Part shown: piece after piece, positions 1 through 10,216 of the stretch
Position numbering within the stretch: the first letter of the stretch is position 1
Layout of the letters: every line of letters begins with the position of its first letter
Source of the DNA: Mycolicibacillus koreensis
Lineage (GTDB): Bacteria; Actinomycetota; Actinomycetes; Mycobacteriales; Mycobacteriaceae
Length of the DNA: 46,370 nucleotides
Assembly (NCBI RefSeq): GCF_002104795.1
Contig: NZ_NCXO01000035.1
Location: forward strand, 1-46,370
Direction of reading: 5' to 3'
Notes under the pieces: model-generated
Told to the model about the DNA's origin: nothing
The model's database searches: none
The model's input: the letters and a program-made list of their open reading frames with translations, nothing else
Made by a program: the position numbers and the translations under genes

Positions 1-1
1 C

Positions 2-205
2 CCGGTACCCCCGGTGCCCGCGCCCCCGCCGGTGCCGGCACCTCCGCCGGTCCCGCCGGCTCCCCCGGTGCCGCCGGTGCCCCCGGTTCCCGAAGTCCCG
101 CCGGCTCCTCCGGTGCCCCCGGTTCCCGAAGTCCCGCCGGTCCCGCCGGTCCCGCCGGTGCCACCTGTTCCGCCGGTCCCGCCGGTGCCGTCGGTCGGGT
201 ACTAG
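2..205 (+). CDS. Pro/Val-rich protein, C-terminal end (partial)
   Basis: The reading frame is already open at the left edge and ends at TAG 203-205, so only the C-terminus is visible. It is almost entirely Pro, Val and Ala in PPV/PVP units, with two Glu residues inside PVPEVPP repeats, and ends in SVGY. No catalytic domain is visible; this looks like an extended cell-wall-spanning or linker tail. It converges on rho and stops just before a strong two-way terminator, which supports it as a real plus-strand gene. The opposite strand reads as Gly/Thr-rich (PGRS-like) but has no start codon. Function is unknown, and compositional bias makes the coding call moderate. Confidence 0.5.
   Translation, partial: PVPPVPAPPPVPAPPPVPPAPPVPPVPPVPEVPPAPPVPPVPEVPPVPPVPPVPPVPPVPPVPSVGY
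76..140 (+). repeat. Direct repeat in the Pro/Val-rich tail
   Basis: A 29-bp stretch at 76-104 recurs exactly at 112-140, offset by 36 bp. It encodes the PVPPVPEVPP-type unit. The flanks are degenerate 9-bp Pro-Pro-Val units. Repeats of this kind vary in copy number by slippage. Confidence 0.6.
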
Positions 206-212
206 GTCCGCC

Positions 213-258
213 AAAAGGTCAGCTCCCCGAGCCACACGGCTCGGGGAGCTGATCTTTT
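213..258. terminator. Bidirectional intrinsic terminator
   Basis: A 17-bp stem (217-233 with 238-254, one G-T wobble) closes an ACAC tetraloop. It is flanked by AAAA (213-216) and TTTT (255-258), so each strand reads as a GC-rich hairpin followed by a T run. It lies between two converging genes, the Pro/Val-rich gene and rho, and can end transcripts from both sides. Strong hairpin-plus-U-tract terminators are uncommon in mycobacteria. Confidence 0.85.
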
Positions 259-283
259 CTCGCTGTGGGTAACGGCCTGCGCG

Positions 284-2221
284 TCAGTCGTTGTCCAACC
301 CGCCGGGCGTGGTCTTGGAGACCTGAACCAAGAACTCGTAGTTGTTCTTGGTCTTACGCAACTGGCTCATCAACAGGTCGATGGCCTGGTGGGAGTCCAA
401 TCCGGAGAGCACCCGGCGCAGCTTGTGCACGATCCCGAACTCGTCGGGTGAGAGCAGCAGTTCATCCTTACGGGTGCCGGACGGGTTGACGTCGACGGCC
501 GGGAACACCCGGCGTTCGGCAATCTTGCGGTCCAGCTTCAACTCCGCGTTGCCGGTGCCCTTGAACTCTTCGAAGATCACGGTGTCACCGGTCGAGCCGG
601 TTTCGACCATCGCGGTCGCGATGATGGTCAACGATCCGCCTTCTTCGATGTTGCGCGCCGCGCCGAGGAATCGTTTCGGCGGGTACAACGCCGTGGAGTC
701 CACACCACCGGAGAGGATGCGGCCCGACGCCGGGGAGGCGTTGTTGTAGGCGCGACCCAGACGAGTGATCGAGTCCAGCAGCACCACCACGTCCTTGCCC
801 TGCTCGACGAGGCGTTTGGCCCGCTCGATGGCCAGTTCCGCCACCGAGGTGTGGTCTGACGGCGGACGGTCGAAGGTCGAGGCGATGACCTCCCCCTTGA
901 CCGAGCGCTGCATGTCGGTCACCTCTTCGGGGCGTTCATCGACCAGGACGACCATGAGGTGACACTCGGGGTTGTTGACGGTGATCGCATTGGCGATGCT
1001 TTGCAGGATCGTGGTCTTACCGGCCTTCGGCGGCGACACGATCAGGGCGCGCTGGCCCTTACCGATCGGCATGATCAGGTCGATGACCCGGGTGGTCAGC
1101 AGATCCGGGGTGGTCTCCAACCGCAGGCGCTGGTTGGGGTAGAGCGGGGTGAGTTTGCCGAACTCCGGGCGCTTCTTCGCGTCCTCGACCGGCCCCCCGT
1201 TGACAGTGTCCAACCGCACCAGCGGGTTGAACTTCTGTCGAGAATTCTGGTTGCCGCCTTCGCCTTCGCGCGGGGCACGCACCGCACCGGTGACGGCGTC
1301 ACCGCGCCGCAGGCCGTTCTTGCGCACCATGTTCATCGAGACGTACACGTCGTTGGGCCCGGCGAGGTACCCCGACGTGCGCACGAACGCGTAGTTGTCG
1401 AGCACGTCGAGGATGCCGGCCACCGGCTGCACGACGTCGTCGTCACGCAGCTCGGTATCGCCGCCATCACCGGAGCGATCGCGGCGACGCCGGTCGCGGA
1501 ACCGTCGGCCGCGTCGGCCGCCGCGACCGTCGCCGTCGTCGTCGCCGCGGTTCTGCTGGTTCTGGTCGCCGCGGTTCTGCTGGTTCTGCTGGTTCTGCTG
1601 GTTCTGCTGGCCGGAGTCGCCGCCGCCGTCGTTCTTGTCGCGCGGCTTGTCGTTCTTGTTCTGGCCCCGGCCGTCGTTGGGGCCGTCCTGCGAGCCGCCC
1701 TGGGCGTCTTTGGAGTCTTTGGAGTCTTTGGCGTCTTTTCCGGCACCCCTGGCGTCGCCACCGTCGCGGGGCTCGCGGGCCTGCTTCGGACGGTCGCTGC
1801 CCTGCGCCGCCGGCGCCTCGGTCTGGCCCGGCGCGCTGTCGGATCCAGCGCTCTTCGCCGGTTCCGACGCCCCGGTCGCGTCACCGCCGTCGGTTGCCGC
1901 GGCGGCACCGCTGTCGCGGCTGGCACCACGCCGTTCGCGCCGCGGCGCATCGGCGCCGCCGGCGTCACTGTCCTGCGCCTGGGGGTTCGCCGTCGAGGGC
2001 GTTGTGGGCGCCTCGTGTGCTCCGCCGTTCTTGTGGTCACGACTTTCGTTGATCGCGGCGATCAGTTCGCTTTTTCGCATACCGGAGGCTCCCTTGACGC
2101 CGGATTGCACGGCCAACACCCGCAGCTCAGGCAGCACCATCGACGACAGCCCACCGCGCTTGTCTTTTTTGGTGTCGGCCCCGCCGTTGTCGTCAGCTGT
2201 GATCAGGTCCGTATCGGTCAC
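284..2221 (-). CDS. rho: Transcription termination factor Rho
   Basis: Hexameric RNA-dependent ATPase that ends transcription and removes stalled RNA polymerase. From the GTG start at 2221 it has 645 residues: a Rho N-domain (about 20-60), a very long low-complexity insert (about 75-265) rich in Asp, Gly, Asn, Gln and Arg, the RNA-binding cold-shock-like domain (about 263-315), and the motor with P-loop PPKAGKTT (about 397-404) and Walker B VVVLLDS (about 478-484). I chose GTG 2221 because AGAAAGGA lies just upstream and the protein then begins VTDTDLIT, like M. tuberculosis Rho; an upstream ATG at 2272 would add 17 residues. The insert carries NQQ repeats. It has its own promoter downstream of thrB. 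Confidence 0.95.
   Translation of the reverse strand: MTDTDLITADDNGGADTKKDKRGGLSSMVLPELRVLAVQSGVKGASGMRKSELIAAINESRDHKNGGAHEAPTTPSTANPQAQDSDAGGADAPRRERRGASRDSGAAAATDGGDATGASEPAKSAGSDSAPGQTEAPAAQGSDRPKQAREPRDGGDARGAGKDAKDSKDSKDAQGGSQDGPNDGRGQNKNDKPRDKNDGGGDSGQQNQQNQQNQQNRGDQNQQNRGDDDGDGRGGRRGRRFRDRRRRDRSGDGGDTELRDDDVVQPVAGILDVLDNYAFVRTSGYLAGPNDVYVSMNMVRKNGLRRGDAVTGAVRAPREGEGGNQNSRQKFNPLVRLDTVNGGPVEDAKKRPEFGKLTPLYPNQRLRLETTPDLLTTRVIDLIMPIGKGQRALIVSPPKAGKTTILQSIANAITVNNPECHLMVVLVDERPEEVTDMQRSVKGEVIASTFDRPPSDHTSVAELAIERAKRLVEQGKDVVVLLDSITRLGRAYNNASPASGRILSGGVDSTALYPPKRFLGAARNIEEGGSLTIIATAMVETGSTGDTVIFEEFKGTGNAELKLDRKIAERRVFPAVDVNPSGTRKDELLLSPDEFGIVHKLRRVLSGLDSHQAIDLLMSQLRKTKNNYEFLVQVSKTTPGGLDND
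1541..1608 (-). repeat. Tandem repeats inside rho (Asn/Gln/Arg-rich insert)
   Basis: A 24-bp unit is present twice in exact tandem (1541-1564, 1565-1588), and overlapping it are four exact copies of a 9-bp unit GGTTCTGCT (1573-1608, plus-strand reading). On the coding strand these give runs of QNQ/NQQ and RGDQNQQ in the disordered region of Rho. Such in-frame repeats are prone to length change without loss of frame. Confidence 0.85.
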
Positions 2222-2319
2222 GGATTTCCTTTCTTCCCCCGCAAGCTTCATCAGGCGAGGGGTCAGTGGCATTCAGCTCATTCACCGAACGCGTGCTACC
2301 ACGACATTCCCGCGACGGT

Positions 2320-2338
2320 GACCGCCATGGTGGCGGTC
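2320..2338 (-). promoter_or_regulatory. Hairpin in the rho leader with a 10-codon uORF
   Basis: In the untranslated leader of rho a perfect 8-bp stem with a 3-nt loop occupies 2320-2338. On the rho strand it contains an ATG that opens a short frame, MAVTVAGMSW then TAG, ending about 80 nt before the rho start. Whether it is translated is unknown. Rho genes of other bacteria are autoregulated by termination in the leader, so a structured leader is plausible here; this is inference. Confidence 0.4.
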
Positions 2339-2420
2339 GCTAAATGATCCCCGAGAAGAATTTGGTAGGTGTCCTTGTGTTCAGCGCAGACGTAGATGCT
2401 GCGATTACCGGACGGCTCCG

Positions 2421-2449
2421 AGAATAACCCGCCTGACGATTGTGCGCAA
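2421..2449 (-). promoter_or_regulatory. SigA-type promoter for rho
   Basis: On the minus strand, TTGCGC (2449-2444) and TATTCT (2426-2421) are separated by exactly 17 bp, matching housekeeping promoter geometry. Transcription would start near 2414, giving a leader of about 190 nt before the rho GTG. It lies just beyond the thrB stop codon, so rho can be expressed independently of the thr operon. Confidence 0.55.
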
Positions 2450-2486
2450 CCAAACCCGCCGCGCGCGCCGCCGGCGGGTCGCGCCG

Positions 2487-3440
<954 letters not shown>

Positions 3441-4523
3441 CTAGCCCAGCCCCAACTGCTCGACCACGACACCGGCGTCCACGGGAACCGGCGTCACGGT
3501 GGGCAAGTCCCGCAACGCGGTGTCAGGGTCCTTCAGCCCGTTGCCGGTGACGGTACAGACCACCGTCGAACCGCGCGCCACCCAACCGTCGTCGATGGAT
3601 TTGAGCAGGCCCGCGATGCTCGCCGCCGAAGCCGGTTCGACGAACACCCCTTCGGCCTCGGCGACCAGGTGATACGCGGCGAGGATCTCCTCGTCGGTGG
3701 CCGCCAGAAAGCGTCCTGCGGAGTCCTGTTGGGCTTCCACCGCCGATGCCCAGGACGCGGGTGAGCCGATCCGGATGGCGGTGGCCACCGTCTCGGGATC
3801 GCTCACCGGCTTGCCCGTGACCAGCGGCGCGGCCCCGGCCGCCTGGGTGCCCAGCATGCGCGGCAACCGGTCGGCCAGCCCATCGGCGTGGTACTCGCGG
3901 TAGCCGCGCCAGTACGCGGTGATGTTGCCGGCGTTGCCGACCGGCAGGGAGTGGACGTCGGGGGCGGTGCCCAGCGCGTCGACGATCTCGAACGCGGCGG
4001 TCTTCTGGCCCTCGATGCGCACCGGGTTGACCGAGTTGACCAATGCGATCGTCGGGAAGTCGGTGGTCATCTTGCGGGCCAACTCCAGACAGTCGTCGAA
4101 GTTGCCGTCGACCTGGATGATCTTCGCGCCGTGCATCACCGCCTGGGCCAGCTTTCCCATCGCGATCTTGCCCTGCGGGATCAGCACCGCGCAGGTGATC
4201 CCGGCCCGGGCGGCATAGGCCGCCGCCGAGGCGGAGGTGTTGCCGGTCGAGGCGCACAACACCGCCTGCTGCCCGCGGGCCAAGGCGTCGGTCACCGCCA
4301 TCGTCATACCGCGGTCCTTGAACGACCCCGTGGGGTTGAGACCCTCGACCTTCAGATGCACGGTGCATCCGGTCCGCTCGGAGAGTCGCACGGCGTGGAT
4401 GAGCGGGGTGCCGCCCTCCAGCAGGGTCACCGGGGTCCAGTCGTCGCCGACCGGCAACCGGTCGCGGTACGCCGCGATCAGACCGGGCCAGGGCTGATGC
4501 GGACTCGTCGAGGCGGGGCTCAT
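3441..4523 (-). CDS. thrC: Threonine synthase
   Basis: PLP enzyme that converts O-phosphohomoserine to threonine and phosphate. It has 360 residues, the length of the short actinobacterial class. The PLP lysine lies in [12 protein letters not shown] (about residues 64-75), with the phosphate-binding PVGNAGN further on. Its ATG overlaps the hom stop as ATGA, and its own stop abuts thrB, so hom, thrC and thrB form one translationally coupled block. Confidence 0.97.
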   Translation of the reverse strand: MSPASTSPHQPWPGLIAAYRDRLPVGDDWTPVTLLEGGTPLIHAVRLSERTGCTVHLKVEGLNPTGSFKDRGMTMAVTDALARGQQAVLCASTGNTSASAAAYAARAGITCAVLIPQGKIAMGKLAQAVMHGAKIIQVDGNFDDCLELARKMTTDFPTIALVNSVNPVRIEGQKTAAFEIVDALGTAPDVHSLPVGNAGNITAYWRGYREYHADGLADRLPRMLGTQAAGAAPLVTGKPVSDPETVATAIRIGSPASWASAVEAQQDSAGRFLAATDEEILAAYHLVAEAEGVFVEPASAASIAGLLKSIDDGWVARGSTVVCTVTGNGLKDPDTALRDLPTVTPVPVDAGVVVEQLGLG

Positions 4524-5845
4524 GGGTTGGTTCCTTCCAATCGCAGCACGCTGGCCACACTGGCGACGGCGTCGAGGTCTTCGAGGGCGCGCACCGTCTC
4601 CGACAGCGCGGCGTCGGTGGCGCGGTGGGTGACCACCACGATGCGCGCGCCGACCCGTTGACCGCCGTCGTCGACCACGCCCTCCTGGCGCACCTCGGCG
4701 ATGCTGACTTCGCGTTTGGCGAATTCGGCGGCGACCGCGGCCAGCACGCCGGGCTTGTCGGCGACGTCCATGCTGACGTAGTAGCGGGTGGAGACCTTAC
4801 CGATCGGGGCGATCGGCAACTGGGCGTACTTCGACTCCCGCGGCCCGCGCCCGCCCTGCACCCGGTTGCGCGCCGCCATCACGATGTCGCCGGCGACCGC
4901 TGAGGCGGTCGGCGTTCCGCCGGCGCCCTGCCCGTAGAACATCACCCGGCCGGAGGCCTCGGCCTCCACCACCACCGCGTTGAACGCCCCGCCGACGGTG
5001 GCCAGCGGGTGGGTGGCCGGCACCAGCGCCGGGTAGACGCGGGCGGAGACCATCTCCGTGCCGTCGGCGTCGGTGATGCGTTCACAGATCGCGAGCAGTT
5101 TGATCGTGCAGTTCAGCGCCCGCGCCGACACGAAGTCGTCGGGGGTGATCGCGGTGATCCCCTCCCGGTACACGTCGTCGGCGGTGACGGTGGTGTGGAA
5201 CGCGATCGAGGCGAGGATCGCGGCCTTCGATGCCGCGTCGTAGCCGTCGACGTCAGCACTCGGGTCGGCTTCGGCGTAGCCGAGCACGCTGGCGTCGGCC
5301 AGTGCGCTGGCGTAGTCGGCGCCAGTGGTCTCCATCTCCGAGAGGATGTAGTTGGTGGTGCCGTTGACGATCCCGGCGACCCGCTGCACCGTGTCCCCGG
5401 CCAGCGACTGGGTCAGCGGCCGGATCACCGGGATCGCGCCGGCGACCGCGGCTTCGAAGTACAGGTCCACGTGGGCGCGTTCGGCCGCGCGGGCCAGGTC
5501 ACCGGTGGAGCTGGCCAGCAGCGCCTTGTTGGCGGTCACCACCGATTTGCCGTGTTCGATCGCGGTGAGGATCGCCTTGCGGGCCGGCTCCACCGGGCCC
5601 ATCAACTCCACGACGATGTCGACGTCGTCGCGGGAGACCAGCCCGTCGATGTCGTCGGTGAGCAGCCCGATCGGCACGCCGCGGTTGGCGTTGACCCGCC
5701 GCACTCCCACACCGCGCAGCACCAGGGGCGCACCGATGCGCGCGGCCAGATCGGCGGCACTGTTCTCGATGATGCGGACAACCTCGCTGCCGACGTTGCC
5801 GTACCCCAGTACCGCAACACCGACCGGTTTTTGCTCAGTGGCCAC
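4520..5845 (-). CDS. hom: Homoserine dehydrogenase
   Basis: Reduces aspartate semialdehyde to homoserine, the branch point to threonine and methionine. The 441 residues contain an N-terminal NAD(P) fold with GYGNVG at 14-19, the catalytic domain with the conserved [11 protein letters not shown], and a C-terminal ACT domain (from about 350, [18 protein letters not shown]) expected to sense threonine. Start is GTG 5845, overlapping the lysA end by 11 bp. It is monofunctional, with no aspartokinase domain. Called thrA in M. tuberculosis (Rv1294). Confidence 0.97.
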   Translation of the reverse strand: MATEQKPVGVAVLGYGNVGSEVVRIIENSAADLAARIGAPLVLRGVGVRRVNANRGVPIGLLTDDIDGLVSRDDVDIVVELMGPVEPARKAILTAIEHGKSVVTANKALLASSTGDLARAAERAHVDLYFEAAVAGAIPVIRPLTQSLAGDTVQRVAGIVNGTTNYILSEMETTGADYASALADASVLGYAEADPSADVDGYDAASKAAILASIAFHTTVTADDVYREGITAITPDDFVSARALNCTIKLLAICERITDADGTEMVSARVYPALVPATHPLATVGGAFNAVVVEAEASGRVMFYGQGAGGTPTASAVAGDIVMAARNRVQGGRGPRESKYAQLPIAPIGKVSTRYYVSMDVADKPGVLAAVAAEFAKREVSIAEVRQEGVVDDGGQRVGARIVVVTHRATDAALSETVRALEDLDAVASVASVLRLEGTNP

Positions 5846-7229
5846 CGCCCACCTCCAGGCTCAACAAATCATCCATGGTCTCCCGACGCAGCACCAGCCG
5901 GGGCTGACCGTCACGGACCGCCACCACCGCCGGGCGGCACAGCAGGTTGTATCGGCTCGACATCGAGTAACAGTAGGCGCCGGTCGCGGCCACCGCGAGC
6001 AGGTCCCCCGGCTCCACGTCACCGGGAACCCAGGTGTCCCGCACGATGATATCGCCGCTCTCACAGTGTTTTCCGACGATTCGCGCCAACACCGGCGGCG
6101 ATTCGCTGCGTCGGGAGACCAGCCGCACGTCGTAGCGCGCCCCGTACAGCGACGGGCGGATGTTGTCGCTCATCCCGCCGTCGACGCTGATGTAGCGGCG
6201 GCGCGCCGAGGCGCTGACGTCGACGTCTTTGACCGTGCCCACCTCGTAGACGGTGACCGTCCCCGGCCCGGCGATCGCCCGGCCCGGCTCCACCACCAGC
6301 TTCGGGGCGGCCAGCCCCACGGCGGCGGACTCACCGGCGACGATGTCGGTGAGTTTGGTCGCCAATTGCTCCACCGGCGGCGGGTCGTCGTCGGGCAGGT
6401 AGGCGATACCGAATCCGCCGCCGAGGTCGACGGTGCGCAGCTGGGCGGTCCGGTCGACCCCGAATTCGGCGACGATGTCGCGCAGCAGGCCGATCACCCG
6501 GTGGGCGGCGATCTCGAATCCGGCCACGTCGAAGATCTGCGACCCGATGTGGCTGTGCAGCCCGACCAACCGCAGGTGCTCGGTGGCGAAGACACGGCGG
6601 ATGGCGTCCATCGCCGCTCCCCCGGCCAGCGACAGCCCGAACTTCTGGTCTTCGTGGGCGGTGGAGATGAATTCGTGGGTGTGCGCCTCGACCCCGACGG
6701 TGACGCGCACCAAGACGTCTTGGACCACACCGGCCTCGGCGGCGACCGCCTCGAGTCGGTCGATCTCGATCAGGGAGTCGAGCACCACGTGCCCGACACC
6801 GGCTTTGACCGCAGCGCGCAGTTCCTGGACGGATTTGTTGTTGCCGTGCACCGCAATTCGTTCGGGCGGGAATCCGGCATGCACGGCGACGGCCAACTCA
6901 CCGCCGGTGGCCACATCCAGCGACAGGCCCTCCTCAGCGACCCACCGGGCGACCTCGCTGCACAGGAATGCCTTGGCCGCGTAGTGCACGTGGTCACCGC
7001 CACCGAAGGCGGCGGCGATCTCGCGGCAGCGACTGCGGAAGTCGTCTTCGTCGATGACGAACAGCGGGGTGCCGTACTGCTGGGCCAGGGTGTCGACGCC
7101 CACACCGCCGATGCGTGCCACCCCGTCGTCACCGCGGGTGGTGCCCCGCGGCCAGACGTGCGGCGCCAGCAGCAGGGCGTCGTCGGCACTGTTCGGGCGC
7201 GGCGGCGCCCCGGCGGAGTGGGTGCTCAC
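5835..7229 (-). CDS. lysA: Diaminopimelate decarboxylase
   Basis: PLP enzyme for the last step of lysine synthesis, meso-diaminopimelate to lysine. From GTG 7229 it has 464 residues. The PLP lysine is K86 in HYAAKAFLC, followed by LHSHIGSQI, the glycine-rich phosphate loop VDLGGGFGI, and the substrate cysteine in GKHCESGD. I chose GTG 7229 because it overlaps the argS TGA as GTGA, the same junction style as the rest of the operon. Upstream in-frame codons would add 23 residues without family support. Confidence 0.95.
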   Translation of the reverse strand: MSTHSAGAPPRPNSADDALLLAPHVWPRGTTRGDDGVARIGGVGVDTLAQQYGTPLFVIDEDDFRSRCREIAAAFGGGDHVHYAAKAFLCSEVARWVAEEGLSLDVATGGELAVAVHAGFPPERIAVHGNNKSVQELRAAVKAGVGHVVLDSLIEIDRLEAVAAEAGVVQDVLVRVTVGVEAHTHEFISTAHEDQKFGLSLAGGAAMDAIRRVFATEHLRLVGLHSHIGSQIFDVAGFEIAAHRVIGLLRDIVAEFGVDRTAQLRTVDLGGGFGIAYLPDDDPPPVEQLATKLTDIVAGESAAVGLAAPKLVVEPGRAIAGPGTVTVYEVGTVKDVDVSASARRRYISVDGGMSDNIRPSLYGARYDVRLVSRRSESPPVLARIVGKHCESGDIIVRDTWVPGDVEPGDLLAVAATGAYCYSMSSRYNLLCRPAVVAVRDGQPRLVLRRETMDDLLSLEVGGGH

Positions 7230-8878
7230 ATCCGCTCCGGTGCGCTCACGCCCAGGATTCCCAGGCCGTTGGCGACGACCTGGCGGGTCGCCTGGCACAG
7301 CGCCAACCGTGCGACGTGCAGGTCGGTGGGCGTCTCATCACCTTGGGGCAGCACCCGGCACGAGTCGTAGAACCGGTGATAGTCGCCGGCCAACTCCTCG
7401 AGGTATCGGCAGATGCGGTGTGGTTCGCGCAGGGCCGCCGCGGCTTTGAGCACCCGGGGGAACTCGCCGAGGCTGCGGATCAGCGCGCCCTCTTTGTCGT
7501 GGGTGAGCAACTCGAGGTGGCCGGTGTCACCGATGATGCCGAGTTCGGCGGCGTTGCGGGCCAGCGCCGAGAGCCGAGCGTGCGCGTATTGCACGTAGTA
7601 GACCGGGTTTTCGTTCGACGCCGACGACCACAGGGCCAGGTCGATGTCGATCGGGGTGTCCACCGAGGAGCGGATCAGGCTGTAGCGCGCCGCGTCGACG
7701 CCGATCGCCTCGACGAGGTCGTCGAGGGTGATCACGGTGCCGGCGCGTTTACTCATCTTCACCGGCGCTCCGTCGCGGACCAGGTTGACCATCTGGCCGA
7801 TCAGCACCTCGACGGTTGCCGGATCCTCCCCGAACGCCGCGGCGGCGGCTTTGAGCCGGGCGATGTAGCCGTGGTGGTCCGCACCGAGCATGTAGATGCA
7901 CAGGTCGAAGCCGCGCTGCCGCTTGTCGAGGTAGTAGGCGAGGTCACCGGCGATGTAGGCGGGTTTGCCGTCGCTTTTGATCACGACACGGTCCTTGTCG
8001 TCACCGAACGCGCTGGTGCGCAGCCAGGTGGCGCCGTCCTTCTCGTAGATGTTGCCGTTGTCGCGCAACTTGGCGATGGCTTCGTCCACCCGGCCGGAGG
8101 TGTGCATGGAGTCTTCGTGGGTGAAGACGTCGAAGTCGGTGCCGAACTCGTGCAGAGAGGCCTTGATGTGGGCGAACATCAGGTCCACCCCGATCGCCCG
8201 GAACGTCTCGTGGCGCTCGGCGGGCGGTTTGCCCACCGCGTCGGGGGCTTTGGCCTGCACGGCTGCGGCGATCTCGGTGATGTAGGCCCCGGCGTAGCCG
8301 TTCTCCGGGACGGGCTCGCCGGTGGCGGCGGCGATCAGCGACTCGGCGAACCGGTCGATCTGGGCGCCGTGGTCGTTGAAGTAGTACTCGCGGGTGACCG
8401 CGGCCCCCTGGGTGGACAGCAGCCGGCCGAGCGCGTCGCCGACCGCGGCCCAGCGGGTACCGCCGATGTGGATCGGCCCGGTGGGGTTGGCCGAGACAAA
8501 CTCGAGGTTGATGGTCTGGCCGCCGAGATCGGTCGAGTGCCCGTAGCGGGGTCCGGCGTCGATGACGTTGTCGATCACCACGCCCTGCGCGGAGGCCTCG
8601 AGACGCAGGTTGACGAAGCCGGGCCCGGCGACCTCGGCCGCACTGATGCCGTCGGCCGCATTCAGGGCCTCGGCCAGCCATCCGGCCAGCTCACGGGGGT
8701 TGGCGCCGACCTTTTTGCCCAGCTGCAGTGCGAGGTTGGTGGCGTAGTCGCCGTGCTCGGGGTTGCGGGGGCGCTCGACGGTGACCGTCGCGGGCAGGGC
8801 GGCGGCGTCCAGGCCATGGTCGGCCAGCACCGCGGCGGCGGTCGTCTTGAGCAGGTCAGCCAGGTCGGCGGGGGTCAC
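7226..8878 (-). CDS. argS: Arginyl-tRNA synthetase
   Basis: Class I synthetase charging tRNA-Arg, 550 residues. Visible are the N-terminal additional domain, the HIGH-type signature as [12 protein letters not shown], the KMSKS-type loop as KMSKRAGT, and a C-terminal anticodon-binding domain ending VSAPERM. First gene of the argS-lysA-hom-thrC-thrB operon; a tRNA-Arg gene starts 117 bp away on the other strand. Start is GTG 8878 with GGAG close upstream and a TAGGAT -10 only 8 nt away. Confidence 0.97.
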   Translation of the reverse strand: MTPADLADLLKTTAAAVLADHGLDAAALPATVTVERPRNPEHGDYATNLALQLGKKVGANPRELAGWLAEALNAADGISAAEVAGPGFVNLRLEASAQGVVIDNVIDAGPRYGHSTDLGGQTINLEFVSANPTGPIHIGGTRWAAVGDALGRLLSTQGAAVTREYYFNDHGAQIDRFAESLIAAATGEPVPENGYAGAYITEIAAAVQAKAPDAVGKPPAERHETFRAIGVDLMFAHIKASLHEFGTDFDVFTHEDSMHTSGRVDEAIAKLRDNGNIYEKDGATWLRTSAFGDDKDRVVIKSDGKPAYIAGDLAYYLDKRQRGFDLCIYMLGADHHGYIARLKAAAAAFGEDPATVEVLIGQMVNLVRDGAPVKMSKRAGTVITLDDLVEAIGVDAARYSLIRSSVDTPIDIDLALWSSASNENPVYYVQYAHARLSALARNAAELGIIGDTGHLELLTHDKEGALIRSLGEFPRVLKAAAALREPHRICRYLEELAGDYHRFYDSCRVLPQGDETPTDLHVARLALCQATRQVVANGLGILGVSAPERM

Positions 8879-8886
8879 GAGGCTCC

Positions 8887-8892
8887 ATCCTA
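8887..8892 (-). promoter_or_regulatory. Candidate -10 element for argS
   Basis: TAGGAT on the minus strand ends 8 nt before the argS GTG, placing the start site at or just before the start codon (leaderless or nearly so). No good -35 is visible. The GGAG just upstream of GTG could act as a ribosome site if transcription starts further upstream. Confidence 0.35.
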
Positions 8893-8952
8893 TGGTCTGG
8901 CGTGGTCAGCCCCCGAATCCGTTCCGGTCATCACCCGGCGGTGGCCATGCGT

Positions 8953-8958
8953 TACGCT
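8953..8958 (+). promoter_or_regulatory. Candidate -10 element for the tRNA-Arg gene
   Basis: TACGCT lies 37 nt before the mature tRNA 5' end, which leaves room for a short leader removed by RNase P. No convincing -35 is seen. Confidence 0.35.
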
Positions 8959-8995
8959 GGGCAAGCCCATTGGCGCGAGATCTCTTGATCGCTGC

Positions 8996-9071
8996 GCCCC
9001 CGTAGCTCAGGGGATAGAGCGTCTGCCTCCGGAGCAGAAGGCCGCAGGTTCGAATCCTGCCGGGGGCACCA
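8996..9071 (+). tRNA. tRNA-Arg (anticodon CCG)
   Basis: A 76-nt cloverleaf folds by eye. Acceptor GCCCCCG (8996-9002) pairs with CGGGGGC (9061-9067). The D arm is GCTC/GAGC, and the anticodon stem TCTGC/GCAGA encloses loop CTCCGGA with anticodon CCG. The T arm is GCAGG-TTCGAAT-CCTGC. The discriminator is A and CCA is encoded (9069-9071). It reads CGG codons, which are frequent in this GC-rich genome. It lies divergently beside argS, whose product charges it. Confidence 0.97.
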
Positions 9072-9203
9072 CCATAAGCCCAGCCCAGATGCTATTTCCA
9101 CGGCTAGCCAGCAAACCGTGCAGCATCCGTGACTCTCGGGCTGGCACTACCGGCCGCCAGACCGGTGGACGCGGACGGCCCCGTTGGCTGAAAAAATGCC
9201 CGG

Positions 9204-9728
9204 ATGCCCCTCCCCGCGGGAACACCCACCCGCCTCTGGCGCATCGTGCGCACGTCGATGATCCCGATGAACGTGGCGATCCTGGTCTGGCTGCTACCGG
9301 CCCGCTTCGTTCTCGGTGTCGACGGGTGGAACACGGTGATCTTCGGGGTGATTGGTCTACCGATCGCGGCCGGTGCGTTGACCGCGACCACGCTGCTGGC
9401 GCGGGCGGTCGACCGCGGACCCTCCCCTGCGCCACCGGCGCCGTGGGTGGCGGCGGTCGCTGCGACCAGCCAGATCACCGTATGGGTCGCGCTGATCGCC
9501 TTCGGGGTGGGTTGGGTCGACGTCGATGACCCGTCCACCTCTCAGACGGAGCCGGAGAAGTCGGTGCTGATCAACCTGGCCGGGTACAGCGACCACACCC
9601 TGGAGCTGAGCAATCGGGTCGCCGAACTGTCGTACGTCACCGCACTGGGCTCGTGGGGGATCCTGCTGATCACCCTTGCGTTCGCGCGGCGCAGTACACG
9701 TCGGCACGGCTACCAGAGCACCCCGTAA
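9204..9728 (+). CDS. Small integral membrane protein, unknown function
   Basis: 174 residues with four likely transmembrane segments: about 20-38, 44-64, 83-104 and 144-162. A polar stretch (VDVDDPSTSQTEPEKS, about 105-120) between segments 3 and 4 is probably outside or in a loop. I do not recognise a named family or catalytic motif. It converges on the next gene, the two ends overlapping by 19 bp. Start ATG 9204 has no clear Shine-Dalgarno sequence. Confidence 0.75.
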   Translation: MPLPAGTPTRLWRIVRTSMIPMNVAILVWLLPARFVLGVDGWNTVIFGVIGLPIAAGALTATTLLARAVDRGPSPAPPAPWVAAVAATSQITVWVALIAFGVGWVDVDDPSTSQTEPEKSVLINLAGYSDHTLELSNRVAELSYVTALGSWGILLITLAFARRSTRRHGYQSTP

Positions 9729-10177
9729 GCGTTCGACAGCACGAACCCGTGCTCGCCGTAGGTCTGACACGTCACCGCCCCCTGATAGCCGACGGCGCAG
9801 CTGGCGCCCCAGTTCTCCAGCCGGTGCCCCTCGGGCAGCACGTCGACGTCGCGGGTGAACCGCGCGGTGTCGGAGTGCCGGTATTCGGCGGCTTGATAGG
9901 AGGCCACGATGGTCTGGTTGGTGCCCGCCGGGGCGTCGTAGGGCACCGCGTCGCAACCGACCGGCCCGCCGTTGGGGCCGATTCCGCAGTGACGCCCGTC
10001 GGGGGTGCGGAAGAATTTCCAGTAGAAGTCCTCCGGCGCCTCAGAGCTGAAGTGCCCTTCGGCGATCGGGTAGGCGCCGATGTCGGGGAGGTCCGGGGGC
10101 GGGTCGGCGCCGGCCTCCGGTGTCACCGTCAAAGCCAACGCCGCGACCGCGGCCGCTATCGATGCCGGATACCTCAT
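9710..10177 (-). CDS. Secreted hypothetical protein with four cysteines (Rv1291c-like)
   Basis: 155 residues beginning with a Sec signal peptide: basic start, hydrophobic core, cleavage expected after AGA at about residue 24. The mature part has four cysteines (RHCGIGP, VGCDAV, ASCAVG, VTCQTY), consistent with two disulfides, and no recognised enzyme motif. Position next to argS and the tRNA matches the secreted Rv1291c of M. tuberculosis as remembered. It follows the DUF4185 gene on the same strand by 39 bp and may be co-transcribed with it. Confidence 0.8.
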   Translation of the reverse strand: MRYPASIAAAVAALALTVTPEAGADPPPDLPDIGAYPIAEGHFSSEAPEDFYWKFFRTPDGRHCGIGPNGGPVGCDAVPYDAPAGTNQTIVASYQAAEYRHSDTARFTRDVDVLPEGHRLENWGASCAVGYQGAVTCQTYGEHGFVLSNAYGVLW

Positions 10178-10216
10178 GACGGTAAATCTAACGGCCCGAA
10201 GCGCTCCCCTGCAGCA

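Noticed and set aside
1..205. Minus-strand Gly/Thr-rich frame resembling a PE_PGRS protein
   Set aside because: In the Gly-rich frame a TAG lies just before the repeats and no ATG, GTG or TTG follows it, and it would have to begin immediately after a strong terminator. The plus-strand frame ends cleanly before that terminator.
959..2347. Long plus-strand open frame opposite rho
   Set aside because: A shadow of the GC-rich rho coding strand: Val/Leu/Ala/Arg-biased, no domain, no ribosome site.
9050..9203. tRNA-Arg 3' end as a phage or island attachment site
   Set aside because: No integrase, no second copy of the tRNA 3' end and no composition change follow; the downstream genes are ordinary.
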